A stretch of 64,000 nucleotides of DNA from Puccinia triticina (lineage: Eukaryota > Basidiomycota > Pucciniomycetes > Pucciniales > Pucciniaceae): the NCBI RefSeq assembly GCF_026914185.1, contig NC_070571.1:1674001-1738000 (forward strand), written 5' to 3'. Below the pieces are notes generated by a model that worked only from the letters and a program-made list of their open reading frames with translations, did no database searches and was not told the origin of the DNA. Positions 30,864 through 41,649 of this stretch are shown here, in pieces. A program made the position numbers and the translations under genes. Numbering within the stretch: position 1 is the stretch's first letter; each line of letters starts with the position of its first letter.

Positions 30864-32808
30864 GGGTCAGCCTAAATGCACTCCAAAAATTTACTTCATG
30901 CACTCCACATTTTTGGCTTTGGGAAATGGGTACTCCAAAAATATTGGAGTGCTGTGATTTTGCACTCCAAATTCATGGAGTCTCCATATGGGCACTCCAT
31001 TTATGTTGGAGTACAGGCCAGGGTAAGCCAAAACTTACCAAAATAAGGGAGTGCAGCTAGATACACTCCAAAAAAAATGGAGTATACACCCAAGCACTCA
31101 CTTTTTGAGCAAAAGGTTTTGGCTATGCACTCCAGTTGGCACAATTTCAGCTGGAGTGCATTGGAGTACACTCCATTCCACTCTTTTGTGGAGTGCCCAC
31201 CCGGCCCCAGACCGGCCATCAAGAGGAGTACAGACCCCACTTGATGACCAGTCATCAAGATGAAAGGTCAGCAAGCGGAGGACACATCCTGCTGGTTGAC
31301 CGGTCATTGGGTGGGGTACACATCCCTTGATGACCGGCCATCAAGTGCACATCCCACTTGATGACCGGTCAACCAGTGGGGTGTGTGCTCCGCTTGATCA
31401 CCGGCCATCAAGTGCACATCCCACTTGATGAACGGTCAACCAGCGGGATGTTTAACCCACTTGATGACCGGCCATCGAGCGGAGTGCACGCCTCGCTTGA
31501 TGACCGGCCATTGAGTGCACATCCCACTCGATGAACGGTCAACCAGCGGGATGTTTAACCCACTCGATGACCGGCCATCAAGCGGAGTGCACGCCTTGCT
31601 TGATGACCGGCCATTGAGTGCACATCCCACTCGATGAACGGTCAACCAGCGGGATGTTTAACCCACTCAATGACCGGCCATCAAGCGGAGTGCACGCCTC
31701 GCTTGATGACCGGCCATCAAGTGCACATCCCACTCGATGAACGGTCAACCAGCGGGATGTTTAACCCACTCAATGACCGGCCATCGAGCGGAGTGCACGC
31801 CTTGCTTGATGACCGGCCATCGAGTGCACATCCCACTGGAATCCGATGACCGGTCAACCAGCGGGATGTGTATCCCACTCAATGGCCGGTCATTGAGCGA
31901 GGCGTGTACTCCTCTCAATGGCCGGCCATTGAGTGCACATCCCACTCAATGACCGGTCAAACCATCCCAGTCAATGACCGGTCAACCAGCGGGGTGTGTG
32001 CTCCGCTCAATGACCGGCCATCGAGTGGGGTACACATCCCGCTGGTTGACTGGTCATCGAGCGGAGCACACCCCGCTGGTTGACCGGCAAGTGTGATGTG
32101 CACTTGATTGGCGATCATCAAGTGAGGTAGGTGAGAGTGAGGTGTGTTCTCGGCTCAATGACCGGCGATTGGGCGGAATACACATCTCGCTCGATGACCG
32201 GCCATCGAGTGTGAACATCACACTCAATGGCTGGTCAGCAAACAAGGTGTGTACTCCGCTTGATGACCGGTCATTGGGGTACACATCCCACTCAATGACT
32301 GGTCATCAAGCGTGTGCTCTGCCCAATGACCGGCCATCGAGTGGAATGTGTCTGTCGATGGCCAGCCATTGAGCAGTATGGTCACTCTAGGAGTGCACAT
32401 CTCACTCCACGACTAACCATAGAGTGGGGTGTGTACCTCACATGACGAGATGACTGGTCAAGCGGAGGGGTGTGCTCCAATAGATGGTTGGTCATTGATT
32501 GGGGTGTGTACCTACACACTTGATGGCTGGCATCTAGTGTACTCCACTGGATGCTGGAGTGTGCAGGGGGCACTCCTTTTTCAGGGAGTAAAACATCAGA
32601 AAGGGAGTGCTGGGTCCATGCACTCCAATTGTATGGAGTGAACTATTGGGACACTCATTAAATTTGGTGGCAAATGGAGTGCATGGTGGCTTACTCCAAT
32701 TTCTTTGGCTTGCTGGGGCCCACACTCCAACTTTCTTGGAGTGCATGCTCCATGAACTCACTTTTGGAGTGCATGAAGTAAATTTATGGAGTGCATTTAG
32801 GCTGACCC
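30864..32808. mobile_element. 1.9-kb GGGTCAG palindrome-array element C, nested in B
   Basis: Same ends as element B, with subterminal ACTCC/GGAGT palindromes and a central array at 31200-32400. Flanks GAGATTTA and AAGATTTA are a possible 8-bp target duplication with one mismatch. It shares its right 250 bp with 60670-60985. Confidence 0.75.
31200..32400. repeat. minisatellite of GATGACCGGYCATC palindromes, about 103-bp higher-order unit
   Basis: The marker gggatgtttaaccc recurs at 31445, 31548, 31651 and 31754, exactly 103 bp apart. Within each unit the motif tgatgaccggccatca or its variants appears several times in self-complementary form. The open frames across the array are a by-product. 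Confidence 0.85.
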
Positions 32809-32889
32809 AAGATTTAATGTACACCAAATGAAATGGTGTACATAAGTAGCGCACCAGCGCACCCCATTGAGGGGATTTACTACCCCACC

Positions 32890-33780
32890 CACCCGCCTGG
32901 CTTGTTAGACCTGCACACATTGGTCATCGAGGGGAGTAGCACCCTTCGATGACCATTACAGACCGGTCATTGAGGGTGCTACTCCCCTCAATGACCAACA
33001 GAGACCGGTCATCAAGGGTGCTACTCCCCTGATGACCGGCACAATCAATCATCGAGGGGAGTAGCACCCCTCAATGACCAACACAGGCCGGTCATCAATG
33101 GTGCTACTCTCCTCAATGACCGGCACAATTTCTCATCAAGGGGAGTAGCACCTCCCCTTGATGACCATCACAGACCAGTCATTGAGGGGGGTGCTACTCC
33201 CCTCAATGTCTGTCTGGCACAATCATTCATTGAGGGGAGTAGCACCTCCCCACGATGGCCGGCACAGATAGGTCATCGAGGCGAGGAATTGATGACCAAT
33301 CTGTGCCTGCCATTGAGGGGAGGGAGAGTAGCACCTCCCTTGATGACTGGTCTGTGTTGGTCATCAAGGGGAGTAGCACATTGAGGGGAGGTGCTTGCTC
33401 CTCCCCTTGATGACCAATTGTGCCGGTCATTGAGAGGCATAGCACCTCCCATTGATGACCGGCACAGACCGGTCATTGAGGGGAGTCGCACCTGCCCTCA
33501 ATGACCAATCTGTGCCGGCCTTCAAGGGGAGATGCTACTCCCCTTGATGACCTATCTGTGCCGGTCATTGATGGGAGGTGCTATGCCTCTCAAGGACCAT
33601 TCTGTGCCGTTCATCGAGGAGAGTAGCACCCCCCTCTATGACTGGTCTGTGATGGTCATCAAGGGGAGGTGCTACTCCCCCCGATGAACGATTGTGCCGG
33701 TCATTGAGAGGAGCAGCACCCTTGATGACCAGTCTGTGATGGTCATTGAGGGGGGCCACTCCCCTCAATGACTGATGTGT
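32890..33780. repeat. minisatellite of GATGACCGGTCATC plus GGGGAGTAGCACC
   Basis: About twenty imperfect units of 40-50 bp. Each pairs a palindromic tgatgaccggtcatca core with ggggagtagcacctcccc, itself partly self-complementary. Confidence 0.8.
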
Positions 33781-34209
33781 AGTTGGGCAGGTGGGTGCGG
33801 CACCCCAGATACATCTGGGGTGTTGAGTGGCTCACCCCTTTCACAGGGTGACATATTGGAGTACTGGGGGTTTGCACCCCAGTATGATGGGGTTTTGTGG
33901 CGGTGTACACCATAGATTCCACCGGCTTTGGGGTACCCTGACGTTCGCCCCAAATTACATGGGGTATGAGGTGCTGTACCCCATCTTCACAGGGGTGCGC
34001 AAAAGTACACCCCAAGTGGTTTGGGGTACATTTCAGCAGTACCCCTTTTTGGTGTGCATGAAGTAAATGTTTGGGGTGCATTTAGGCTGACCCATTGGTA
34101 AATTGATACATCCATACCTTTGTATTGGTAATTTGATACAGATGTATTGGTACACATATGTATTGGTACACATATGTATTGGTACATTGATACATTGATA
34201 TCAAATAAT

Positions 34210-34596
34210 TTAGAGCTGGAACCCGCGGGGTACGGGGCGGATTTATTCCCGCCTGTCAAAATCCCGGCAGGTATACCCGCCCGCGGGTACCGACTTGGGG
34301 ATACCCCTTGGGGCCTTCCGGGACATGGATACCTGCCGACCTGTGGGACATGGGTACACCCTGCTGACCTGTGGCCCCCGGGGGATACAATACACCTCCC
34401 CGTGGGATACAATACACCTCCCCGTGGGATACAATAGACCTTCCCGCGGGATACAATAGGATACAATTCACACAAGCTCCATATTCCCACAGGGCGGCAC
34501 TGCCCTGCGGGAACGTGGACTGCAAGAGTCATCCCAAAACCCCGTCCCGCGGGTATGCCCCGGCGCCTTGGGTACGGGTTCCAGCGCAAATCAATA
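34210..34596. mobile_element. GC-rich insert with ends CTGGAACCCG/CGGGTTCCAG
   Basis: GCTGGAACCCG at the left and CGGGTTCCAGC at the right bound about 385 bp of repeated gggtac, cccgcggg and gatacaatacacctccccg units. It sits in the right arm of the 30361-35116 element and is absent from the left arm, so it inserted later. Confidence 0.55.
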
Positions 34597-34945
34597 CCTC
34601 AATACATAAGTATTGCTACATTGATACAAATGTATTGAGTTGCTGATACGTCTGTATCAATGTAGCAATATTTACTGATACATCTCTATCAATGTAGCAA
34701 TACTTATGTATTGATACATCTGTATCAACTTACCAATACATCTGTATCAATGTACCAATACATCTGTGTACCAATACATCTGTATTGAATTACCAATACA
34801 AATGTATGGATGTATTGATTTACCAATACATATGTATTGATGTACCAATATGCCGATACGCATGGTAGCGATACAAATGTATCAGTGTACCAATGTATTG
34901 ATACACGCGATGTATTGATACACCTGTATCAATACACGCAATGTA
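34597..34945. repeat. TGTATTGATACA palindrome array
   Basis: Tandem imperfect copies of tgtatcaatgtaccaatacatc and its complement. The left arm holds the same type of sequence at 30545-30665. Confidence 0.75.
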
Positions 34946-35116
34946 TCCTTCCTTCTGCTGTGATGTTTTTCTAGGGGGTGATGTGCACATAGTGTGGGAG
35001 ATTTTCTGGGGGATCAGTTGCAAGTTGCGACTGATCCCCCAAAATCACTGTGTTGCAACTCACAACACAGTGATTTGGCGCGATGGCGCGATTGGTGTCA
35101 TCTCTTGGCTTCCGTA

Positions 35117-35202
35117 CGCTATCACATTGGCGAGGTCAATATACACTTGGCTCGCAATCTTGCAGATTTTCTATGAACAAACAGTCCAAATCTCTGTGTC
35201 TG
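35117..35202 (+). pseudogene. hAT transposase copy 1, third fragment
   Basis: Encodes YHIGEVNIHLARNLADFL, then after a one-base shift QIFYEQTVQIS, matching copy 3 (YHINSVDLELADHL and PFYEQTLQVS). It is bounded by two inserted elements. Confidence 0.8.
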
Positions 35203-36453
35203 TAGAGATGGCCTCTCGCACCCAGGTACCCACCACGGGTGCGGGTACCCGCCTGAAATTTCGCAAATTCTCAACACCGGCACCCGCCGGCGTGTGCTTG
35301 GCGGGTATACCGGGTACCTGCTGGCGGGTGCCGGGTTCAGGGGCGGGTACCCGCTCTGATATACTCACTGCCAGTGAGAAATACATCCCAGTCAGCAATA
35401 CATACACTTGCTGACCGGGAGGGATTCCCACAGTCAGCAAGCTCATCACAATGACCGGAAGGGAGTTCTCCCAGCCATTGAGCCATCAATTATATTGATG
35501 ACCGGAAGGGAGTCCTCCCAGCCATCAATTATATTGATGACCGGGAGGAAGTCCTCCCAGCCATCGATTATATCGATGACCAGGAGGGAATCCTCCCGGT
35601 CATCAATATACTCGCTGACCCGGGGATTCCTCCCAGAGTCCCGGGGGTATAGTACCTCCTTGACCGGAGGGATCCCTCCAGTCGAAGAGGTGCACAAGCT
35701 TTTCGACCGGTGTGGAACTCCGTCCGTGCCAGGCGGCGGCAGTTGTTGGAGGGGAAAGGTTGGGGAATGCCCTCTGAGGATTGTTGCAGAAAAAAGGGGG
35801 GATCTGTTAGCGATGAGGTAAGGGGGTGTTTGATTTACGACGGCGTTGAGCGCGCGTCGGCGGGGTTGTATTTATTGAAGAGGAAGGGGAAGGGAGCTGA
35901 GAAAGATGAGGAAGATTCGCGAAGAGAAGATTGTCAAGGGGCGCCGGAAGGCGGGGTCAGAGTGAGGGGGATCGACAGAGAACGCCACGTGCGTGATAAG
36001 AAGGTATCCCAGATCGTCGGGACAGATAAAGCTCAGAAGATGCGCAAAACAGCGATGAGTAACCGTGATCAATAAAATTTTGATGAGGAAAATATGGTTC
36101 AGAGTCTCTCCCATGCCGCTCCATCATCTAAGTTCGGACAGAACTTAGACTCCGGGCGCAGCACGCAGTGGGACCTTCATCATACACCCACGCGCGCAAC
36201 AAACACAAAAGAGAAGAGAGAAGGCAGACAAGAAAAGAAAAGAACAAAACCAAAACAAAACCAAAGCAGAACAAACAAAACTCAGACAAAACCAACCCAC
36301 CACATAGCCAAACTATCCAACACACGCATATAAGAAACAAAAAAATAGACAAGGGTAGAAATAAATAACAGAAAGAAAAAACTGAGCATGTGTTCCGGGT
36401 ACCTGCTGGCGGGTGCTGGGTACCCAAAAACGGGTACCCAAGTGCCATCTCTA
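35203..36453. mobile_element. 1.25-kb hAT-type non-autonomous element with perfect 8-bp TSD
   Basis: Inverted ends TAGAGATGGC and GCCATCTCTA are flanked by TGTGTCTG at 35195-35202 and 36454-36461. An 8-bp duplication and a TAGAG-type end are hAT hallmarks. Inside, from the left, lie a gggtaccc/cgcgggt array (to 35360), a palindromic gatgaccgg..ccggtcatc array (35440-35690) and a 670-bp segment (35705-36380) shared with 40935-41530. No transposase. Removing it restores the hAT frame QISVS-GSAGLTH. Confidence 0.9.
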
Positions 36454-36885
36454 TGTGTCTGGATCAGCTGGACTGACCCACATTATTGTCTTCATAGATG
36501 AGATAACCAAACACCTCGCAAATTTGATCAAGGGAGACGACAAAAAATACCCACCTGTACTATGAAACGCATGCCAACTGGGCTTTCAGCTCACAAATAA
36601 ATATTACATGCTTACTGACTGCTTGCCCTTGTATCACATCGCCATGGGTGTGTCGTGAAACTCTCTTAATCCCATCTGTCACTGATTATGCTAACCCAAG
36701 CCTATCTACACACCTTTTGAAAAGTACTCCACCCCTCCTTCAAAGACCAGTACTTCAAGATCGCTGGCTGGGAAAAGATTTGGATTGATGAATCCCTTTG
36801 GCTGACACAAGAAATTTTCAATACATTCTACAAGCCTCCCGTTGAATCTCTGCTCTCCAGTCAAGCAAGGTGGGCTTACACCAGG
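36454..36885 (+). pseudogene. hAT transposase copy 1, 3' fragment
   Basis: GSAGLTHIIVFIDEIT through QLTNKYYMLTDCLPL, then a GT..AG intron (about 36647-36720) and SFKDQYFKIAGWEKIW. This parallels copy 3 at 43300-42880. One in-frame TGA lies near 36562. The dimerisation domain is lost where an LTR-like sequence begins at 36886. Confidence 0.8.
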
Positions 36886-37559
36886 GGGGGATGTGTTGCA
36901 CTCTCTAGAGAGTGCCAAGCCGTAATTTTATATTGAATTAGGTCTGATGTGAGTTCAATGTTAACTTTAACTCTTTTTTCACTTTATTCCCAACTCCGGT
37001 GTAACATTAGTTCAAGTTGTTTTGGAATGATATTTCACTCAATTCCAACACATGAATACCCTCTGCTGATGTTTTGTGTTGGGTTCGTCATGATCAGATT
37101 TGTGGAATTGAGCTTCAATGTACACAATCTTTGCCAATAATTTACCTATTGTGTTTTGAAAAAAGCTTGGACACTTTTCCAAAATCAGTTCTGCACCGGA
37201 AAGTTCAAAAGTTACACTTTTGGGGTCTGGGAGGCACTGGTAGCTGGATATGAGTAGAATCTGTGAGTGAACCCCATTTTTGGCATACATCAAGTGAAGT
37301 TGGTGTTTTTGTGATGGAGGGGGGTGGGATACCAAATGTCCAAGAATTATTCAAAACACAATATCCTTATGCTCAAATATATACTTAGCCAAGTGACAGG
37401 TAATACTTTGCATTGCAGATTTTTTTTCATTCAAAACAAACATAACATCAAATTATGGAAAGTTGTTGTAAAATATAGCAACTTCAGAGGATCAGCTAGC
37501 TGCCAGATGAATCCTTTGAGCATATTTATGTCATGCCAATTCCCATACAGCTAGCCTAG
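36877..37559 (+). mobile_element. polypurine tract and LTR start, TGTTGCACTCTCTAGAGAG
   Basis: AGGGGGGATG is followed by TGTTGCACTCTCTAGAGAG, the layout of a polypurine tract next to a 3' LTR. The same junction occurs inverted at about 48975-49005. The LTR end is not defined, and the stretch up to 37559 is otherwise featureless. Confidence 0.45.
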
Positions 37560-37718
37560 AAGAGCTTGCGACTTCGGTCGCGAGCTCTGGAAGTTTGTGC
37601 CGCAGCGGTGAAAGTTTTGCGCAGCTGTAGGGACCGTGCACGCGGACCGTGGTTGGGGGTTCACGGGGGAGCCCGCAGGTACATACATAGCGCCACCAAT
37701 CCCCTGCCACCCACCACC

Positions 37719-37960
37719 ATCCAGCCACCACCGCCGTCGAATCCCACACCGCCGTCGCATCCACCACCGCCGTCGAATCCCCCACCGCCGTCGAATCCCC
37801 CACCGCCGTTGCATCCACCACCGCCGTTGAATCCCCCACCATTGTCGAATCCCCCACCGCCATCGCATCCACCACCGCTGTTGAATCCCCCACCGCTGTC
37901 GAATCCCCCACCGCCGTTGCATCCACCACCACCGTCGAATCCCCCCCACCGCCATCCTCC
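37719..37960. repeat. 18-bp minisatellite CCACCGCCGTCGAATCCC
   Basis: About 13 copies with mostly third-position changes. Because 18 is a multiple of 3, both strands stay open: plus strand (37566-37994) as Pro-rich PPPSNP hexapeptides, minus strand as DATAVG-type hexapeptides. There is no independent sign that either is translated. Confidence 0.85.
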
Positions 37961-38058
37961 TCAGCCCCACACCCCTCCCCACCACCCCCCGTAGCCAAAG
38001 AGCAGTGCACGACTGAACCAAAAAAATACACACCCCACCACTCCCCCCACCGCCGTCG

Positions 38059-38790
38059 ATGTATGTCAAGTATACTGCCGCATTCAAATACACCGTTGTT
38101 TGGGCGGCCCTTGATGGACAACCCCTTGCCAACATTAATGTGTCAAATGGATCCGAGGTCGGCTCTGATTCCCTCAGACGCTCGCGTATTCTCTACGAAG
38201 CGACTTGCTCTGTTGTCAACAACCCGGAAACCTACGAAAGAAGAGGTTGACCCTTAGCCCTCAGCGAAGAAGAACGTGCATTCCTCTTGGAGTTGGTGAC
38301 CAACGACCCAACCATCTATCTTCAAGGGATCCAGCAGTCATTATTTGAACAATGTAACCTCCAAATCTCCCTACAAACTATCTCAAACAAGCTTCACAAA
38401 CGCCTCCAGCTCAGTCAAAAAACCATGAGAAAGGTAAACGCAAATCAAGACCCAACTCAACAAGCAAAGTACATTCTCCTGATGGCAACCTTTGACCCTG
38501 AATGGCTTGTATTAACTGGTGGGTTTTATCCTTTTTTCGTCTCTCCGTGTGATCCCAATCTCTGACAGTAACTAATGTCCCTAACACTTCTCTTTCAAAG
38601 ACGAGAGCAGGGGTTTGTCTGGATGCAGTAATACGCACTTGGGGCTGGGCTCCAGTGGGCAAGAGGACCTCCCGGCTTGTTGTAACCCAAGCCACCCATC
38701 GATTCAACTTGATTCCCGCCGTGGACCTTGGTGGCCTCGTTGCAGTGATGGTACAGCCCGAAAACGTCAGGCGGTTTGATTTGCGTCTAG
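38059..38790 (+). pseudogene. Tc1/mariner-like (DDE_3) transposase
   Basis: Exon 1 (38059-38518) encodes an amino-terminal region, NPETYERRG followed by a TGA, then the helix-turn-helix part LSEEERAFLLELVTNDPTIY and LQTISNKLHKRLQLSQKTM, ending LVLT. After an intron (38519-38600) exon 2 restores DE across the junction, the first catalytic Asp. It continues CLDAVIRTWGWAPVGKRT and THRFNLIPAVDLGG. One inserted base near 38610 shifts the frame. The end of the DDE core was not found. Related proteins are abundant in rust genomes. Confidence 0.75.
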
Positions 38791-39099
38791 GTACATCCCA
38801 CCAATTATTTTCACTTTTTCAGCAGCTCCCCAACCAACCTTCTATCTAGATCAAGCAGTGAAACTCTCTTGTAATCAGGTCAGCTCGGCGTATGTGTCTT
38901 ATGAACTACCCACATTATTGAGCCAGTTAGATAAATTCCAACAACGTATGATCGAATGGCAGTGTAAGATGTGAGTATTTCAATCATTCTGATATTTTTA
39001 AACAGAAATTTAATGCAGCTGAATGATTATTAATATCTCTAGGTGTAATAAGAAAATAAATCACCCAGCATACAACTCATCCTGTAGTAACCTGCTGAC
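38791..39099. other. spacer between the Tc1-like and hAT copies
   Basis: It may contain a further small exon of the Tc1-like gene near 38880-38970 (LSQLDKFQQRMIEWQCK). Otherwise AT-rich and unassigned. Confidence 0.35.
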
Positions 39100-40313
39100 A
39101 CATGCAGGTTGATGCCTAGCAAAGCAGCAAAAAGCTCCAGATAACAAGAGCCTCTCCGCTTGTGGTGTGACAGGCACGGGGGAAATTGACCCGCGGGAGG
39201 TGAGAGTTATTTCAACTTCCTTTATTTCTTCTCATATTAATATTCTCCTCCCTCTGGCTCTAGGTTTTGCAGTGATGTGCTGTATGGTGTGCCAAGGGTG
39301 CAAAGCCCTTTTCAGCCTTGGAAGATGGCTGCCTCAAGCGAGTTCTCCACCCAACCATACTAAAGAATCATCCAAATCGGAAGGCGTTCTCACAGGCAAT
39401 TCATACACTCTACTCATGTGTTCAGGAGAAACTCCATGAGGACTTAAAGGTATGCATTCAACTTCTATTTACAAACCGATACCAAGAGTAGGCCAAATAT
39501 TGGCTGCTGCTTACTTTTTGGCTTGTCAAATTTATAAGGCCCATGTTGGGGCACTGTATTTAGGTGTTGATGCTTGGCAAACACCAAACGGATACAACAT
39601 AATTGGCGCCGTTGTATACCGACTCGTGGACAAGGCCGCTGGCAATGTGGAAGTGAACGCAATTCCCTTGGACTTTGTTTAGCTCAGACAAAGGCATACG
39701 GGTGAATACATGGCTTGTTTCATCCAATACATAGTGGATAAGTTTGGGATACAAGACCGGGTATGATCACTTGTGCTTGTTTCATTTTATATCCGCAAGA
39801 CTACCCTAACAATTTTCCTCTTGTTAGATTTGTGGTATTGTTTCTGATAACGCATCAAACAATAGCATGATGATTGATGAGTTGGAAAAACTGGACTGGA
39901 ATTGATTCAAAGGTGAGCCGCAATGGATAAGGTGCTTTGCACATATCCTCAACCTCATAGTCCAGGCAATACTTCAACAATTTTCTTGCAAAAAGAACAC
40001 TCCTGGAGCTGTTGAGATCAAAGATTCCAATGAAGAAGATGCTAATGATCTAATTGAAAGGTAGTTTGATTTCTGGTCACACTTACTTCCCTTCTTGGTG
40101 TTTATTAATTGTGGCCGGCCGCATTGATACATTTGCAGTTTCAACAGCAAGAGCAAAATCACTGGCTCTGATGATGAGGATGACCTCACTAATTTTCCTG
40201 ACATTAACAATGGCGAACTTGCCAAGGATGACAATCTCACTTTGGCAGATCTCAAGAGTTTTGTCAATCAAATGCTTTGGTCAGAAACCAAAGAAAAATG
40301 TGCATTTATCATT
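39100..40313 (+). pseudogene. hAT transposase copy 2, 5' half
   Basis: Exons end at 39199, then 39264-39449, 39539-39760, 39828-40060 and from 40139. Motifs are GALYLGVDAWQTPNG (first Asp), CGIVSDNASNN (second Asp) and WIRCFAHILNLIVQ. Three stops interrupt it: TGA near 39273, TAG near 39682 and TGA near 39924. Similarity is lost after QMLWSETKEKCAF, near 40310, where an unrelated reading frame begins. It is the best match in the window to the missing intact DDE part of copy 1. Confidence 0.85.
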
Positions 40314-40927
40314 TGCTTATAGCCAAATACATAGCAGAGCTGAGGGTGCCAGCTCCACTATGCCTTGAACTTCGCAAGTTAGTTGGCAAAGGCTTGGTTC
40401 ACTCAGCCCATCCACATCCTGTAAGCCATCCGCAGCACCTCAGACCTTCACCACTTACTCAGTCTCACTCAGCTCATCTGGCCCTCCAACTTCAAACCAG
40501 CTCAATCCCAGCTTACATCCAGCACTTCAACAGAAAACCAGCGCAGAAATTATCCCAAAACCGTCAGCTCACTCAGAGAAACAACAATCCAGCTCCAAAA
40601 ACCATGGTTTCTTCCCTGCATACACAAATAATTGAGAATGGCACACAAGGCCCTAACCAACCAACCCGTGGAACTCAAAATTCAACTCGTGGTCAAGGAG
40701 GAACCCGTGCTCAAGGAGGAGGTTTTCACTCACAAGGTCGTCAGGTCCCTCAACAAGAAAACGGTGAAGCACCATCTTCAAGTGAAGATGACCATGTTAA
40801 TGATGAATCCAATGAGTCTGATCCACTAGTTGGCTTCAATTTAGATAATTTTGAAAGTCAAATCAGCTCCTGGACTGAACCATTACTACAAACGACTTTG
40901 GCAAAGCAAAAGAAAAACTCCAATTGA
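40277..40927 (+). CDS. hypothetical 216-residue Gln/Asn/Ser-rich protein
   Basis: An open frame overlapping the end of hAT copy 2. The middle is low complexity with degenerate TRGTQNSTRGQGGTRAQGG repeats. The carboxy end is acidic (SSSEDDHVNDESNESD) and finishes WTEPLLQTTLAKQKKN. I recognise no domain. It could be the disordered amino-terminal region of another transposon protein. The start codon is uncertain. Confidence 0.35.
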   Translation: MVRNQRKMCIYHLLIAKYIAELRVPAPLCLELRKLVGKGLVHSAHPHPVSHPQHLRPSPLTQSHSAHLALQLQTSSIPAYIQHFNRKPAQKLSQNRQLTQRNNNPAPKTMVSSLHTQIIENGTQGPNQPTRGTQNSTRGQGGTRAQGGGFHSQGRQVPQQENGEAPSSSEDDHVNDESNESDPLVGFNLDNFESQISSWTEPLLQTTLAKQKKNSN

Positions 40928-40934
40928 ATTCCAT

Positions 40935-41530
40935 CTGATGTTGTGGAACTCCGTCCGGTGCAGGCCGGCGGCAGTTAGTTGGAGGGGAATTGGGGAAAAG
41001 AAATTTTATGTGCCCTCCGGGTGATGGTCGGGATGAGCGATGAGGATTGGTTAAGCGTTGAGGTTTGGGGGGTGGGAAGATTTTACGACGGCGTTGAGCG
41101 CGCGTCGGCGGTTTGTTGTTTTGAGGGAAGAAGAAAGCTCGGATTAAGGAAGCGATTCTTGAGGATCAATAAGATTCAGTATGGCGCTTTGGAGGGCGCC
41201 GGATAATGAGAGATAAACTTCTGATGGATTCCTAATGGGATCAGCTAGGTTCCATGCCCCCCTTCCTCTGAATTCGTGGGCGAACTCAGACTCCAGGAAG
41301 CGCCGCGCACTGCGGACCCGTCATCACGCCCCGCACACGCACAAGCTTCAACACACACAACACAACCAGACAAAACAAACAAGAAACAAAAGAAATAAAG
41401 CCAAACCCTTCCCACTGTAACCATCCAACGCGCGCAGTAAAGGAAAGGAAAAAAAATCAAAGTGTAAAGAAAACAAAACACCAAGAGAGAGAAAAAAAAG
41501 AAAAGAATAAAAGAAGATTGAAAAGCTCCT
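40935..41530. repeat. repeat shared with 35705-36380
   Basis: Both copies begin TGTGGAACTCCGTCCG and contain ttttacgacggcgttgagcgcgcgtcggcgg. Both have an A/C-rich stretch of aacaaaac-type sequence (41345-41475 and 36205-36380). They are TG-starting and could be short LTR or MITE copies; the 3' ends are not defined. Confidence 0.6.
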
Positions 41531-41649
41531 GAGACGTCTTGAGGGAGATGCCCGCCGCGCCACCGGAGATCTTGATGCCTTGAGGGTTTGATCTTGACGT
41601 CCTTCCGCGTGCCGCGCCGCAAAATGAGAGTTGTCCCTGCGTGTACCAA

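Larger units (their letters stand above)
30667..34093. mobile_element. 3.4-kb GGGTCAG palindrome-array element B
   Basis: Ends GGGTCAGCCTAAATGCA and TGCATTTAGGCTGACCC. The exact 9-bp repeats ATTGGTAAA at 30658-30666 and 34094-34102 look like a target duplication, the size typical of Mutator-like elements, though the surrounding DNA is rich in attggta. Subterminal palindromes are of the GGGGTGCACCCC type. The right half holds the 32900-33780 array. Element C is nested in it. No coding sequence. Confidence 0.75.
30361..35116. mobile_element. 4.8-kb palindromic TIR element in a hAT exon
   Basis: Left end TACAGAAGCCGAGAG and right end (inverted) TACGGAAGCCAAGAG begin inverted repeats that stay nearly identical for more than 200 bp. 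The flanks CACTATC (30354) and CGCTATC (35117) are a probable target duplication with one mismatch. The arms are themselves palindromes (GGATCAGTCGCAACTTGCGACTGATCC) and arrays of TGTATTGATACA. It carries no gene. Other elements fill its centre. Confidence 0.75.

Noticed and set aside
31200..33780. Many open frames of 60-130 codons on both strands
   Set aside because: They are translations of palindromic minisatellites; their peptide repeats follow the DNA period and have no domain.
37531..38135. Two overlapping minus-strand frames of about 195 codons
   Set aside because: Produced by the 18-bp satellite, which keeps several frames open; no start context or domain.
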